Below the pieces are notes generated by a model, which ran no database searches, was not told where the DNA came from, and worked only from the letters and a program-made list of their open reading frames with translations. From the NCBI GenBank assembly GCA_029721435.1, contig CM056573.1:122227447-122291446 (forward strand): a stretch of 64,000 bases of DNA, written 5' to 3'. The position numbers were made by a program, and so were the translations under genes. Position 1 is the first letter of the stretch. The number at the start of each line of letters is the position of its first letter. Source of the stretch: Gymnothorax reevesii (Eukaryota; Chordata; Actinopteri; Anguilliformes; Muraenidae). Below are positions 10,294-20,533 of this stretch, one piece after another.

Positions 10294-11253
10294 ATGGATT
10301 ATGTTGTCCGTTCTAATCTACTTGAATCTGAAAAAATTGCCTTAAGATCATTAATGTCAGATGAGAATGTGGTTATTAAACCTGCTGACAAGGGGGGTTC
10401 TATTGTGGTTCAGGATAAGATCGCATGCACTGAGGAAATTGAAAGACAAATGAGTGATACTGATTCGTATACATTGTTGTCATCTGACCCCACCATTAGA
10501 TTTTCTAATGAAATTAAGTCTACATTAAAAAAGGCATTAAGGGATGCAGTTATCGAGGAGAATGAATTTAAGTTTTTAATTCAGGCCCATCGGGTTAGGC
10601 CTGTGATTCATACTTTACCTAAAATTCTTAAAAATCTTGAACATCCCCCCGGTTGTCCAGTAGTATCGGGTAATCAGTCTTTAACCGAACCTCTTTCTAA
10701 GTTTGTTGATTTTTTCATTAAGGATTTGGTTCGTCAATTTCCTTCTTTTCTTGAAGATACTACAGATTTTCTTACTAAATTGGGTGCAATACGTCAGATT
10801 AACCCAAGCGATTTTCTATGTACAATGGATGTATCCAGCTTGTATACTAGTATTCCCCATGAAGCGGGACTAGAGGCCTTGAGTTATTTTTTACAGTCTC
10901 GTACAGTTTTACAACCACCTACTGAGTTTCTTGTGTCTTTGACACATGAGATCTTGACTTAAAATTATTTCATGTTTCAAAATAGACACTATTTACAAAT
11001 CCAGGGTACAGCGATGGGCTCTCCGGTTGCGCCTAATTATGCTAATCTCTTCATGGGGAAATTTGAACAAGATTTTGTGTACTCTAACAACGTTTTTCAG
11101 TATATTAAGGTTTGGTATAGGTATATTGACAACATCTTTTTTATATGGTCAGGTACGGAAGATGACTTGATTCTCTTTCGTGATTACATGAATAGTTGGT
11201 TGCCATCTATTAAATTCATTTTGGCGTGTGATAGAAATGTAATATCTTTTTAG
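10294..11253 (+). pseudogene. Penelope-type reverse transcriptase, core domain
   Basis: Two blocks in the same frame are split by a TAA at 10960-10962. Visible RT features in order: VVIKPADKGGSIVV (the nucleotide-binding lysine region typical of Penelope-like elements), RVRPVIHTLPKILK, the first catalytic aspartate in FLCTMDVSSLYTSIP, GTAMGSPVAPNYANLFM, and the palm motif at 11122-11133. That motif reads YIDN instead of YIDD, so the second catalytic aspartate is replaced by asparagine. The frame then ends at a TAG at 11251-11253. One missing T in the run at about 11246-11250 explains the shift: the downstream frame opens with DVLVKKSG. The enzyme is therefore dead twice over, by stop/frameshift and by catalytic substitution. 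Confidence 0.88.
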
Positions 11254-11258
11254 ATGTT

Positions 11259-11843
11259 TTGGTAAAGAAGTCTGGGACAATGATCCATACTGAGATTTAT
11301 CGGAAAAAGACTGACAGGAATAATTTTTTACACTTTTGTAGTTTTCATCCTACCTCTTTAAAATGCAGCTTGCCATATAGTCAATTGTTAAGGGTACAAC
11401 ATATTTGTAATGATGATGAATCTTTTGGGAGGCAGGCAGAAGAGCTGTGTCAACAATTTCGTAGTAGGGGCTATGACGACATTTTATTACTTGATTGTCT
11501 TGATAAAGTACGGCGTAAGAAACGTGAGGATCTTTTTCGGTCCACTTCCTGTTCTAATACTTGTGGGTCAATTACTTTGGTTTCCACTTACAGTCCTATA
11601 TCCAAACATTTGAAACGTATAATAAATCGTCAATGGCATATATTGAGTACTGATCCTCAGATTGGTGAGTTTTTTCATGATCCTCCTTGCTTTTGTTATA
11701 AAAGTGCTTCGAATTTAAAGGATTATCTTGTCCGAGCTATTTGTGATAGAAAACCGCAACTTTGTTTCCCTTTTAAAATACCAGCGGGTAATTTTATGTG
11801 TTACAATTGCGTTGTTTGCAGTAATATGATCACAGAAATATGA
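11259..11843 (+). pseudogene. Penelope-like RT thumb / linker region
   Basis: A 194-residue frame continuing the polyprotein after the shift near 11250. It starts with the end of the palm (TEIYRKKTDRNNFLHF) and runs through a basic thumb region to a cysteine pair, CYNCVVCSN, just before the endonuclease. The frame closes because the 14-bp unit ATATGATCACAGAA is present twice in tandem around 11824-11851. Removing one unit in thought brings the endonuclease frame into register, which identifies the duplication as the lesion. Confidence 0.8.
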
Positions 11844-12241
11844 TCACAGAAAATAGTTTTACAGATCCTGTGAATAATAAAACATTTAAGGTGAGAGGTA
11901 GGATCTCATGTTTATCTACTTTTGTTGTTTATCTCTTACTTTGTCCATGCAGTCTTATTTATGTTGGTAAGACTAAGCATCAACTCTCAACAATAAATTG
12001 CGTACATAAATGTGCTATCAGAAACAAAGATGACCGATCACCTGTTGCTCGACATTTTAACAAAATGGGTCATGATGTCAATTCATTGAGATTCATGGGT
12101 TTGGAAATTGTTAGTCAGACATCGAGGGGGGGCAATCAGGACAATTGCCTCCTCCAAAGAGAGGCTTGGTATATATTTACTTTGAATTCTGTTGCGCCGT
12201 ATGACATGAATGAAGATTTTTCTTTAACTTGTTTTTTGTAA
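11840..12241 (+). pseudogene. GIY-YIG endonuclease domain of the Penelope-like element
   Basis: A 133-residue frame with the GIY-YIG core as VVYLLLCPCSLIYVGKT, the conserved segment IRNKDDRSPVARHFNKMGHD and the metal-binding glutamate in LLQREAWYI, ending NEDFSLTCFL, a typical Penelope-like C-terminus. In family members an arginine follows the QLK-T segment; here the corresponding stretch reads QLSTINCVHK, so the catalytic arginine appears missing. The domain nicks target DNA for priming in active elements. It is a domain of the upstream polyprotein, separated by the 14-bp duplication. Confidence 0.85.
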
Positions 12242-12431
12242 GGTTTGAGTTAAGTTGGTTAATACTTTTATTTTTGTTTCATTTCTTTCTTTCTTTTGGT
12301 TATGGTTTATTTTATAATCATTTCAATGAGTGACATTGTCTTTTGTGATGTATTGTCAATTAGTGGTTTATTTATGCCTTATAGGGTAATGGTAAGTGGT
12401 ACCGTGAGGTAAAAAGAAACACATGTTTGTG
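12242..12431. other. Penelope-like 3' untranslated spacer
   Basis: T-rich spacer between the endonuclease stop and the right direct repeat, ending at the segment ACATGTTTGTGATTAATT, which is the inverse of 8955-8972. No coding. Confidence 0.5.
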
Positions 12432-12660
12432 ATTAATTAATAGTTAATATTATACGCAGGTGGTTATAATGATTTGTATACCCTGAGGAAGGCCTGTGAG
12501 CCGAAACGCGTCCGCTTTTTTATTCTTCGTAACATTAAAAATACTTTAAGCACGTGCTGTCCAATGTGTTTAATACTTGCAATGTTTCCTTTTGGATTCA
12601 GCTCCTTATATGCGATTTGGAGGGCAGCCCGTTTGTTTTTGCATTTTGGTTCCATCATTG
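12432..12660 (+). repeat. Right terminal direct repeat (pLTR) of the Penelope-like element
   Basis: Direct repeat of 8992-9225. It carries a second hammerhead-like core: CTGAGGA at 12483-12489, GAAA at 12503-12506 and GTC at 12510-12512. The base before the core is C rather than G, which weakens the inner helix I compared with the left copy. Confidence 0.85.
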
Positions 12661-12773
12661 TGAAATGCGTGTCTGGGGATGATAGTGGGTTTCAGTCTGG
12701 GTAGATGATAGATGCTGATCACAAAGAACAGCCAACCTTTGAACAGTTTACTGCAGGACTTTAGGTAGCGTGA

Positions 12774-13127
12774 ATGCATGATGGCTACTGGTTGCTGGCA
12801 GTTGTCTTGGATACTTCTGATGGACATCAGGGCATCAATGTTAAATTAATGCATCCTCATGGACCAACGCAGAGGTTTCAGAGGCCCCAGAAAAAAAAGG
12901 AAATTTGTTTGTTAATCATCTCTGCAGCAAGTACTGCAAGATCTGGAAGGCAGTGCACTCTTTCTGATAATGATTTTAACAGAATCACCAAGTGGATCGA
13001 TTTAGTGACGTTTGTCCATGCTTGCTTGTTTTGTGAATTAAAAACTATGACAGGTTTTTATGTCTGGACTGCTACTGAGGCAAGAGCATCAATTTCAACA
13101 TATTTTGAGAAATCTGAGCAATGTTAG
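12774..13127 (+). pseudogene. Unidentified conserved-looking fragment (MHPHGP motif)
   Basis: A 117-residue open frame just past the Penelope-like element. The segment GYWLLAVVLDTSDGHQGIN followed by VKLMHPHGP and RFQRPQ, then SGRQCTLSDNDFNRI, looks like a small beta-barrel (Tudor/chromo-like) domain plus tail. I recall it as a recurrent C-terminal region of predicted fish transposon-related proteins but cannot name the family. No start context or partner exon is seen, so it is probably a fragment. Confidence 0.35.
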
Positions 13128-13369
13128 CAAGGCTAAAGGTTGTTATGACACAATTTTAAATGCTATTTTTGCTGATGTATTCGCAATGTGAAATGGCCCA
13201 TGCACTTAGAGTGCTGAATCTTCAAACGTTTAAATGATATACAGTATAGTTCTACAACTTAACACAATATTTGAAGGTAAAAAAAATGCAATTATGCCTA
13301 GCGGTCTGCCCTCTGGCCGGGGCTTGCTAAAGGGTTAAACAACCACGTTGGAATACATATCTCAGTCAT

Positions 13370-13740
13370 TGAAAATATATTACTGTTTCAAGAGGTGCAA
13401 ATTTTTGGCCATGATCAAGCAGAGAAAACAGCTAGGGAGATAGCTGAAATCTCTAGAGTTGTGTCATGAACTGTCCAAGAATTTATTGAACCCTGAAAGG
13501 GTAGTGGTGAAACAACAACTTTGCGGAAGAAATGTGGTGGGGAAAAGTCATGACTGAACCTGATTGGAGATCACCAAAATGCCTGGTAAAGTCTCATCTT
13601 TAAAAAGTCAACAGTAGAACTCATGGCTGTGTTTAATTATGAAGGTGAGCGCATTTCCACACACATGATCCAACAAGAACATGGAGGATTGGGACTAAAC
13701 AGCTGCATGGCCACAAGAAATACGATGTAACAGTACTGGG
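13370..13740 (+). mobile_element. Degraded Tc1-type element fragment
   Basis: Recognised from nucleotide-level phrases typical of a fish Tc1 transposase gene (for example the GGAAAAGTCATGACTGAACCTGATTGG region near 13536 and GGATTGGGACTAAACAGCTG near 13690). No intact frame or inverted ends remain. Confidence 0.5.
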
Positions 13741-13994
13741 TAAGTTTGACATGAACATGAGAATTTCAAAATCATTCAAGCAACAGAAAACTGACTTTAT
13801 TTGATTCTTCACTGGTTTAAGATTGGCACATAACAGCAAGAAGATAGTCTGTCAACATGGAAGCCCATAGGGGACAATATTAAAATGAAAATGTAACTCC
13901 ACCATTGCATTATAATTTTCCACTTATTTTTGCGTTTTTTGAGACAATATTACATTGAAAATGCATTAATCCAATTATCACTTTCATTTTCACA

Positions 13995-14453
13995 TTTTTG
14001 TGGCACCAATTTGTTCTTACAAAAGACAGGGATGACAGACAAAATTTCAAAAACACTAAACACTAACCTACAATCTACTCTGCTGACCAAGATTGATATA
14101 TACAAGAAAAAAAATTTACAGTCCCTTGAGATGGGGTCGCTTGGTGATGTTCCGGGTGAGGAAAATGCTCCAACACAGGCAAAAATCCACTAAAAAAAAC
14201 TTCACAGGTCTTGAACAGAGTGACAGGTAAGGTCAAATGTATCCTTCTCCTCACAATTTCTCTGACTACTTTACTCTCTCAATTTTCCTCATTATATACT
14301 CTTTTGCAGACCCTCCCACCTTTTAGACTTTTTTTTCTTTTCTCTGGGACTTTCTGTCTCAGACATCCCCAGGACATGCCCAAACCTAGCTCAAGTCTGG
14401 GCGTAACAAAAAAAGGTCAATACTTCCATCTAGTGGCTTCTTTTCACATTACA
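13995..14453 (-). mobile_element. 3' LTR of Gmr1 element A
   Basis: Homologous, in reverse orientation, to the solo LTR at 1110-1605 and in the same orientation as 31240-31732. It ends at 14453 with the complement of the TGTAATGTG start. The TATA-like box and the segment before CCATCTAGTGGC are shared. The lower boundary is decayed (GTGGCACCAATTTG in place of ATGGCCCCAATTTG). Because pol lies at higher coordinates and reads on the - strand, this is the 3' LTR. Confidence 0.8.
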
Positions 14454-14587
14454 CCTCCATTCCAAAAGGGAAAATTTTTGACTCATAAAGGCAAAATTTT
14501 TCTTTTCAATACAAAAATAGTTAATTAGACACTTATTATATACATATAATACAACATGCTAATATCACGTGAGATATATACACATAC

Positions 14588-15931
14588 TCAAACCCGTGAT
14601 AAGCAATCAGCAATGACATTGTCAGTACCCTTTACATGCTTAATTTCCAAGTCAAACTCCTGTAAAATCAAACTCCAATTGAACAATCTCCGATTCTTGT
14701 TTTTCGTCTTACTCAAAAACATCAACGGATTGTGGTCAATGTACACCATCATTGGCTTTTGCCCTGTACAAACATAAACCTCAAAGTGTTGTAAAGATAG
14801 AACCAGAGCCAACAGCTCCTTCTCTATTGTGGAATAGTTCTTTTGGTGGCGATTGAACTTCCTGGAGAAGTAAGCCACAGGATGCTCAATGTCATAATAG
14901 TCACTTCTCTGTAGGAGCACAGATCCACAAGCTTAGTCACTTGCATAGACCGCAATGGAGAACGGTTTGTTGAAGTCAGGGGATTTGAGCACGGGGAAGT
15001 GACACAGCAGAGACTTCAGGCGATCGAAGGCTCTTTGGCATGCTTCATCCCAAGTGAACTTTACACCTTTCTTCAGTTGGTTGGTGAGACTGAGGGCAAT
15101 CTCAGCAAAGTTCTTGCAGAACTTGCGGTAGTACCCGATCATTCCAAGGAAGCGGCATAAAGCTTTTTTGTTGTCAGGAACTGGAAAGTCCATGATGGCT
15201 TGGACTTTAGCATTTATGGGTGCCACCTTACCTTGACCTATGACATAGCCAAGATACGTGACAGTAGCACAACCAAAGTCACTCTTGTTTAGGTTAACAG
15301 TCAGGTTAGCCTGGGTCAAGCGCTGGAACAACGTCTCTACATCTTTCAGATGTTCTTCCCAGGAGGCACTCCATGTGATCAGGTCGTGGTAATCTGGCAA
15401 TTGTAGACTGTATCATCCTTTGGAACGTGGCTGGGGAATTTTTCATGCCAAAGAGTAGGACTTCATACTGGTACAACCCAGATGGTGTGGCAAAAGCAGA
15501 GATGCTCTTGGCCCTCTCAGTTAAAGGCACAAACCAATAACCCTTCAATAAATCAATCTTGGTCAGAAACTTTGCTTGCCCTACCCTATCGATACAATCA
15601 TCAATCTTAGGTATTGGAAACACACCAATTCTAGTTACAGCATTGACTTTGCGATAATTTGTACAGAATCTAGTACTTCCATCAGGTTTTGGAACTAGCA
15701 CACAGGGTGAACTCCAATCTGAGTTGGGGGGTCTGATAATATCATGTTCTAACGTACTCAACCTCTTTCTCAGCAATCTTTCTCTTTTCAGGATTCATCT
15801 GGTAAGAATGCTATTTTATTGGTTTGGCATAACCAACATCTACATTATGAGAGGCTAAAGAAACTCTCTTTGGAACATCAGGAAATAGATCTTTATATTT
15901 CTTGATCAACCTCTCAAACTGATCTTTCTGG
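14588..15931 (-). pseudogene. Gmr1 element A: reverse transcriptase and RNase H, fragment
   Basis: Reading from high to low coordinates, 15776-15306 carries RT blocks (SSPCVLVPKPDGSTRFC, FLTKIDLLKGYW, LFGMKNSPATFQRMI), 15400-14933 carries the RT thumb/connection (YLGYVIGQGKVAP, FLGMIGYYRKFCKNFAEIA) and 14920-14588 carries RNase H (FSRKFNRHQKNYSTIEKELL, YIDHNPLMFL). The catalytic box, expected as YxDD near 15390, is altered and the frame breaks there. The sequence stops abruptly at 15931 against the chromovirus fragment, so gag, protease and integrase are missing. The region 15777-15931 is homologous to 27717-27860 of element B. The gene-order argument for Gmr1 comes from element B. Confidence 0.85.
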
Positions 15932-18331
15932 GAGTGGAAAACGGCCTTTAAAACTCATGACGGGTACTACGAATATCGGATCTTACCATTCGGGCTGTTT
16001 AACGCCCCCTCGGTGTTTCAGGCATTCGTCAATGATGTGCTCCGAGAGATGTTGGAGAAATTTGTCTGCGTTTATCTTGACGACAATTTGATTTTTTCTT
16101 CAACACTGTCGGAGCACAAACAACACGTCAGACGTGTACTGGAAGCCCTGCTCAATGCCAGACTTTTTGTTCAAGCCGAAAAATGTGTTTTCCACGCCCA
16201 AACTGTCTCCTTTTTGGGCTTCATTGTTCATTTTTAAGGGGTCGGTGCAGATGGACCCCGAAAAGGTGGCTGCGGTCAGGAATTGGCCTGCACCGGCGAG
16301 TGTGAAAGAGGTTCAACGCTTTCTGGGCTTCGCAAATTTTTATAGGAGGTTTATTCATAATTTTAGTGTGGTTGCTGCTCTATTATTGCGCTCACTAAAA
16401 AGAATATCTCCTCAGCGTTTTATTGGTCTCCTGCAGCTGATGCTGCCTTTCAGAAATTTAAAAAAACGTTTTAGCTCCGAGCCTATTTTGGTTTTTTCCC
16501 GACCCCTCCCTCCCATTTGTTGTGGAGGTAGATGCTTCGAGGTGGGCGTGGTTGCTATTCTGTCCCAGTGCCCTCGTTGGGATAATAAGCTTGACCCATG
16601 CGCGTACTTCTCCAGGCCTTTGTCTGCCGCAGAACGCAATTAAAGTATTGGTGACCGGGAGTTATTAGCGGTCAAGCTGGCCCTCGAAGAGTGGCACCAC
16701 TGGTTGGAGGGAGCTGAGCACCCTTTTGTGGTATGGACCGACTAAAAAAATCTCCCATATATTCAGCAAACCAACCGGCGTAATTCCCAGCAGGCACCAT
16801 GGTCATTATTTTTTGACCGCTTTGATTTCACGCTCCCCTATTGCTCTGGCTAAAACTGACGCCCTGTAACGAATGTATGATCGCACTGATCGCGATCCTA
16901 CCCCGGAGGCTGTCATTCCTACTACACACATCGTGGCACCCATTCAGTGGGAGGTTGAGGCGGTGGTTCAGGAGGCGTTGAAGTCTGATCCCGGTCCTGG
17001 GGGGGAGCCTCCTGGCTGTTTATTTGTCCCGCATAGAGTTAGGCCACAGGTCCTCCAGTGGGGACACTCTTCCCGCTTGGCGGGGCACCCGGGGGCCCAT
17101 TGGACCAAGCAGTTCCTGGCCCAACGTTTTTGGTGGCCAGAGATGATGAGGAGGATTCGGGAGATTGTTGCTGCCTGTGGGGTCTGTTCCAGGAATTAGA
17201 TTTCCCATCTCCCTCCTGCTGTTTTGCTGCGACCTTTGCCCCTTCCCAGGCGCCCTTGGTCGCATATCGCATTAGATTTTGTTACGGGGCTGCCTGTTTC
17301 TGACGGCAACACGATCATTTTGGTTGTGGTAGACCGTTTTTCTAATGCGGCTCATTTTGTCGCGCTACCCAAGCTGCCTTCAGCACGGGAGACAGCGCAT
17401 CTTGTGGTCAACAATGTGTTCTGGTTGCATAGGCTTCCGCAAGATGTCATATCTGACTGAGGCCCGCAGTTTACTGCCAGATTTTGGCAGGCATTTTGTA
17501 AACAGTTGGGGGCCACAGTGAGTCTCTCTTCAGGGTTTCACCCTGAGACCAACGGGCAGACAGAACGGACTAATCAGTCTCTCAAAAACACTCTCGAAAA
17601 CATATTTGGCGGCGGATAATCCCTCATCGTGGAGTCAATTTTTGGGCCGAGTATTCTCATAACTCGTTGTGTAATTCCTACACTGGGCTTTCCCCGTTTG
17701 AGGCCCAAGTGGGTTAACCCCCACTATTTTCAGAGACTGAGAACGAATCCGAGATTCCCTCAGTTCATTCGGCGCTGTCGGTCGGTTTGGAATAAGGTCC
17801 ATTCTTCACTGTTGCGCTCGGAGCGCAAACAAAAATCCTTCGCTGATAGAAGGTGTCGTTTGGCCCCATCTTATCGGGTTGGGCAGAGAGTTTGGCTGTC
17901 CACCCGGGACCTCCCTTTGAAGCTAGAATCCCGAAAACTGGCGCCCCGCTATATCGGCCCGTTCAAGATGGTGCGGAAGATCAATCTGGTTACGATCCAG
18001 TTGAAGCTCCCGAGATCTTTATGCATACATCCGTCATTCCACGTCTCGCGGTTTAAACTGGTTAGCACTAGCGTCCTGGCACCCGCTGACATGCCCTCGC
18101 CGTCGCCGCAAATGGTTGAGAGCAGGCCGGTTTATATGGTGCCGCATTCTGGCCGAGAGGCGCGTGGGTCATGGGGTCCAGTTCCTTGTAGATTGGGAGG
18201 GATATGGTCCCTAGGAGTGGTGCTGGGTCCCTTTGAGGGATATTCTGGATCCTGCGCTTATTTCGGAGTTTTACTTATATCGCGGGGTTCCTTGGGGACT
18301 TCGGGAGCTGTCGCTTGGGGGGGGGCGGTCC
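15932..18331 (+). pseudogene. Chromodomain Ty3/Gypsy element: RT to integrase, 5'-truncated
   Basis: Starts mid-RT at a GGAGTGGAAAACGGCC segment and continues with [19 protein letters not shown], the intact catalytic YLDD box ([11 protein letters not shown] near 16060), thumb and RNase H remnants (16250-16860), the integrase zinc finger (HSSRLAGHPG then CGVC, 17060-17196), the integrase core ([50 protein letters not shown]) and a GPY/F-type C-terminus. A chromodomain follows near 18130-18290 in a neighbouring frame (RRILAERRVGHGVQFLVDWE). Stops at about 16236, 17197-17199 and 17458-17460 (the last a CGA-to-TGA type change) and frameshifts show it is dead. Here the order is RT before integrase, unlike the neighbouring Gmr1 elements. 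Confidence 0.88.
18314..18331 (+). other. Polypurine-type tract before the chromovirus 3' LTR
   Basis: A G-rich run (CTTGGGGGGGGGCGGTCC) lies directly before the TGTCATGG start of the LTR, in the position used to prime plus-strand DNA synthesis in LTR retrotransposons. Confidence 0.6.
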
Positions 18332-18735
18332 TGTCATGGTTTGGGAGCTTTGAGAGCTGTTTGTTGCTTTCGTCCGTCTGGTCCAGCTGGCATTGATTGG
18401 AGGCGTGGCCCGGACTCTATTTAAGTTCCTACTTCGCCTCGCTCCCGTTGCTAGAGTGTCAGTTCTTCCATGGCGCTTTAGCCGGTAAGGTTTCTAGAGA
18501 GATATTGTTAGGCACTTATTTGCTTATCAGGAATAGTGTTAGTGAGCAAGGGAATCTTTGGTTTGTTTCCCTTTTCTTTTGTTTTTTCTCGAGCTTGCCT
18601 GTTTTCTACCACAGATGGCGCCAGGTCCGTTGGTAGCGCGAGTCTCGTTATTTTTATCTGTTTTTAGTCTCTCAGCACACTGTGAGTGTTGCCTTTTATT
18701 TCTGTCCGCTGCTCTTCGCGTCCACTGCCAGTACC
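18332..18735 (+). mobile_element. 3' LTR of the chromodomain Gypsy element
   Basis: Begins TGTCATGGTTTGGGAGC directly after the polypurine tract. It contains GGCCCGGACTCTATTTAAG (a TATA-like box near 18415), shared with the solo LTR at 37523. The right boundary is approximate because a Tc1-type fragment follows at about 18740 and a clear CA end is not visible. Confidence 0.7.
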
Positions 18736-18739
18736 CATC

Positions 18740-19348
18740 ACACCTATGGCATGGGCAGCTTTCATTATCAATGCTGAAAAGTATATAGAGGTTTTACAAT
18801 GTCTCTTTCAGGGAAGGCCTTGCATATTTCAGCAAGACAATGCTAACCCACACACTGCTTCCATCACAACAGCATGGCTTCACTGAAGAAGTCTCCGGGT
18901 GCTGAAATGGTCTGCCTGCAGTCCAGACCTTTCACCAATAAAAAACATTTGGCGCATCTTAAAATGAAAAATCTGGCTCAGAAGACCCAGGACTGTTGAG
19001 CAGCTAGAATCCTACATCAGACAAGAGTGGGACAACATATCTGTTCCAAAACTCCAGCAAATGGTCTCTTCACTTCCCAGACATTTACAGACTATTGTTG
19101 AAAGAACAGGGATGCTATTGAATGGTAAAAATGGCCCTGTCCCAACTTTTTTGAGATGTGTTGCTGCCATCAAATTCAAAATGAGCTAATATTTTTCATG
19201 AAATGGTAAAATTTCTCACATTCAACATCTGATATGTTGTCTATGTTCTATTGTGAATAAAATGTGGGTTTATGAGATTTGCAAATCATTGCATTGTTTT
19301 TATTTACATTTTACACTCCGTCCCAACTTCATTGGAATTGGGGTTTGT
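18740..19348 (+). mobile_element. Tc1-type element, 5'-truncated 3' half
   Basis: Carries the second half of a Tc1-type transposase in decayed form: the FQQDNANPHTAS box with the second aspartate near 18835, a segment corresponding to the third-acid region (CSPDLSPIEN in relatives) near 18920-18950, then the right end GTCCCAACTTCATTGGAATT near 19320-19340. The first half and left inverted repeat are missing. It is the same family as the end fragment at 6770-6895. Confidence 0.8.
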
Positions 19349-20407
19349 ATATAGTTTGTATATACACACACATACAAGGTCATCACAGTTTGCAAAATAG
19401 CCCCAAGAAACCAATTAACTAATAACAAATGAAGAAAAAATAACTAAGCAAACAAGCTGTCCCAGAAGCTGTCACAGATCTGGACTAAAAATGAGGAACT
19501 CATTCAGACCTCATAGTCTGTGGCTTTGCTGAAACGTGGTTTGCATCATTCATAGCTTCCGCATACGCGCACTTTGCTCTGAAACAGCCTCATATGTGAA
19601 CCTGCTGAGCTTCTACTCCGGCAAAAAGGTAAAGTATGAATAATGACAGTCATAGAAAGATCGTTATATTACTATTTAGACATTTCCAGAGTCACAGATC
19701 ATACTCAACCACCTAATGTGCAAAGATGAGCCATAATGAAGTCTCCTAACTGTTTTCAGGGCACAGTGTCTTGAGGCTCCTCTCTTCAACAGTATATTTG
19801 TACTGCAATTGATTTAGTTTGCATAGAGCAGGGGCATTCCTTTTTGTTGTCATGGCTCCATTTAAAATGACCATGCCAGTGAATTTTAAATACAGTGCAG
19901 TGTTTTATCTGGGCTAAGGGTTCCACGGTTTATCATTCTTAGCATATATTATAAAGCTGAATTTTAAAAATTGTGGAGCACTGTATTGGGTCATAATAAT
20001 GGATTCTTATTAGGCAATATTTTTCTCCAGCATTAATCTTATTCTGAGATTATTTTCATCATGTGTTAATCAGAAAAAGAGAAAGACAGAAAAAAGAGAC
20101 ATTCTTGAGGATTGGAAGATTAAATAGTTTACTGCTTCCTTCTCTCAATATCTTTCCAATACTGTAAAATTTGTGTGATTTGACTTTCATTTAAAGGTAC
20201 TTAACTTTATCCTTCACGCTCTTAAGTTTATCTTGTTACCAATCTGAAAAGAGGATAGTTGTGGAAAAAATATTTGTCAGTACATTTCGTGTATTTACTT
20301 CATTTGTGAAGTACACAGGGGACTGGGCAGAGTTTGAGGTAAATAATGGACTCTTCATCTCATATAATTTAGGAAAAAGCCAGAGCCTGATGATTGTATT
20401 CTCATTT
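19349..20407. other. Unassigned stretch upstream of the leader exon
   Basis: No coding frame or repeat ends recognised, except a short TA/CA repeat near 19350-19375. If the exon at 20488 is real, the promoter and 5' untranslated region should lie in the last few hundred bases. Confidence 0.35.
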
Positions 20408-20415
20408 GAGGAAGT
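20408..20415 (+). promoter_or_regulatory. Possible PU.1/ETS site upstream of the leader exon
   Basis: GAGGAAGT matches the core recognised by PU.1, the ETS factor that drives many myeloid and B-cell receptor genes, often from TATA-less promoters. It lies 73 bp upstream of the candidate start codon. An 8-base match is expected often by chance; position and gene type are what make it worth noting. Confidence 0.25.
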
Positions 20416-20487
20416 AGCCTCTAACCGCTGAGCTTCTTTGTTTGTATCTGGTGCTCTGACAGTCCCTGCAGTTCTTGACAAAGCAAC

Positions 20488-20533
20488 ATGACTGGCCAAG
20501 GGAGATTCATCCTCATTGGGTATCTGCTGCAAG
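20488..20533 (+). CDS. Candidate leader exon of a Siglec-like receptor
   Basis: An ATG with A at position -3 opens MTGQGRFILIGYLLQ plus one base of a glycine codon, followed by a consensus donor (CAAG|GTATGA). This is the usual first exon of an Ig-superfamily receptor: a short n-region, a hydrophobic core (FILIGYLL) and a phase 1 boundary. The acceptor at 63352 is also phase 1 and would continue GVLSSDFPV, the leader/mature-protein joint common in fish Siglec-like proteins. No competing phase-compatible leader exon was noticed closer to 63353. The distance, 42.8 kb, is the main reason for doubt. Alternatives are that it belongs to another gene copy of the same cluster, or that it is an orphan exon. 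Confidence 0.55.

Larger units (their letters stand above)
8992..12660 (+). mobile_element. Penelope-like element (EN+ type), nearly full length but inactive
   Basis: The element is bounded by direct terminal repeats (8992-9225 and 12432-12660, clearly homologous over about 220 bp with scattered substitutions). Between them are an N-terminal coding region, a Penelope-type reverse transcriptase and a C-terminal GIY-YIG endonuclease, all on the + strand. Penelope-like elements are retroelements related to telomerase. Canonical members prime reverse transcription from nicks made by the GIY-YIG nuclease and carry LTR-like repeats with hammerhead motifs. Reading from 5' to 3', the frame is broken by a stop at 9749-9751, further decay around 9752-10293, a TAA at 10960-10962, a one-base shift near 11250 and a 14-bp duplication near 11826-11853. 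The clear but limited decay suggests inactivation after the element family's last activity here. The closest type by eye is Neptune-like. Confidence 0.88.

Noticed and set aside
15931..15932. A functional chimeric retroelement made of Gmr1 A and the chromovirus
   Set aside because: The two lie on opposite strands and are joined at non-equivalent positions of pol, so the junction is a rearrangement or insertion breakpoint and not a working hybrid.
20236..20532. A 98-residue - strand frame overlapping the leader exon
   Set aside because: No recognisable domain, and the + strand exon with a splice donor explains the conserved-looking part better.
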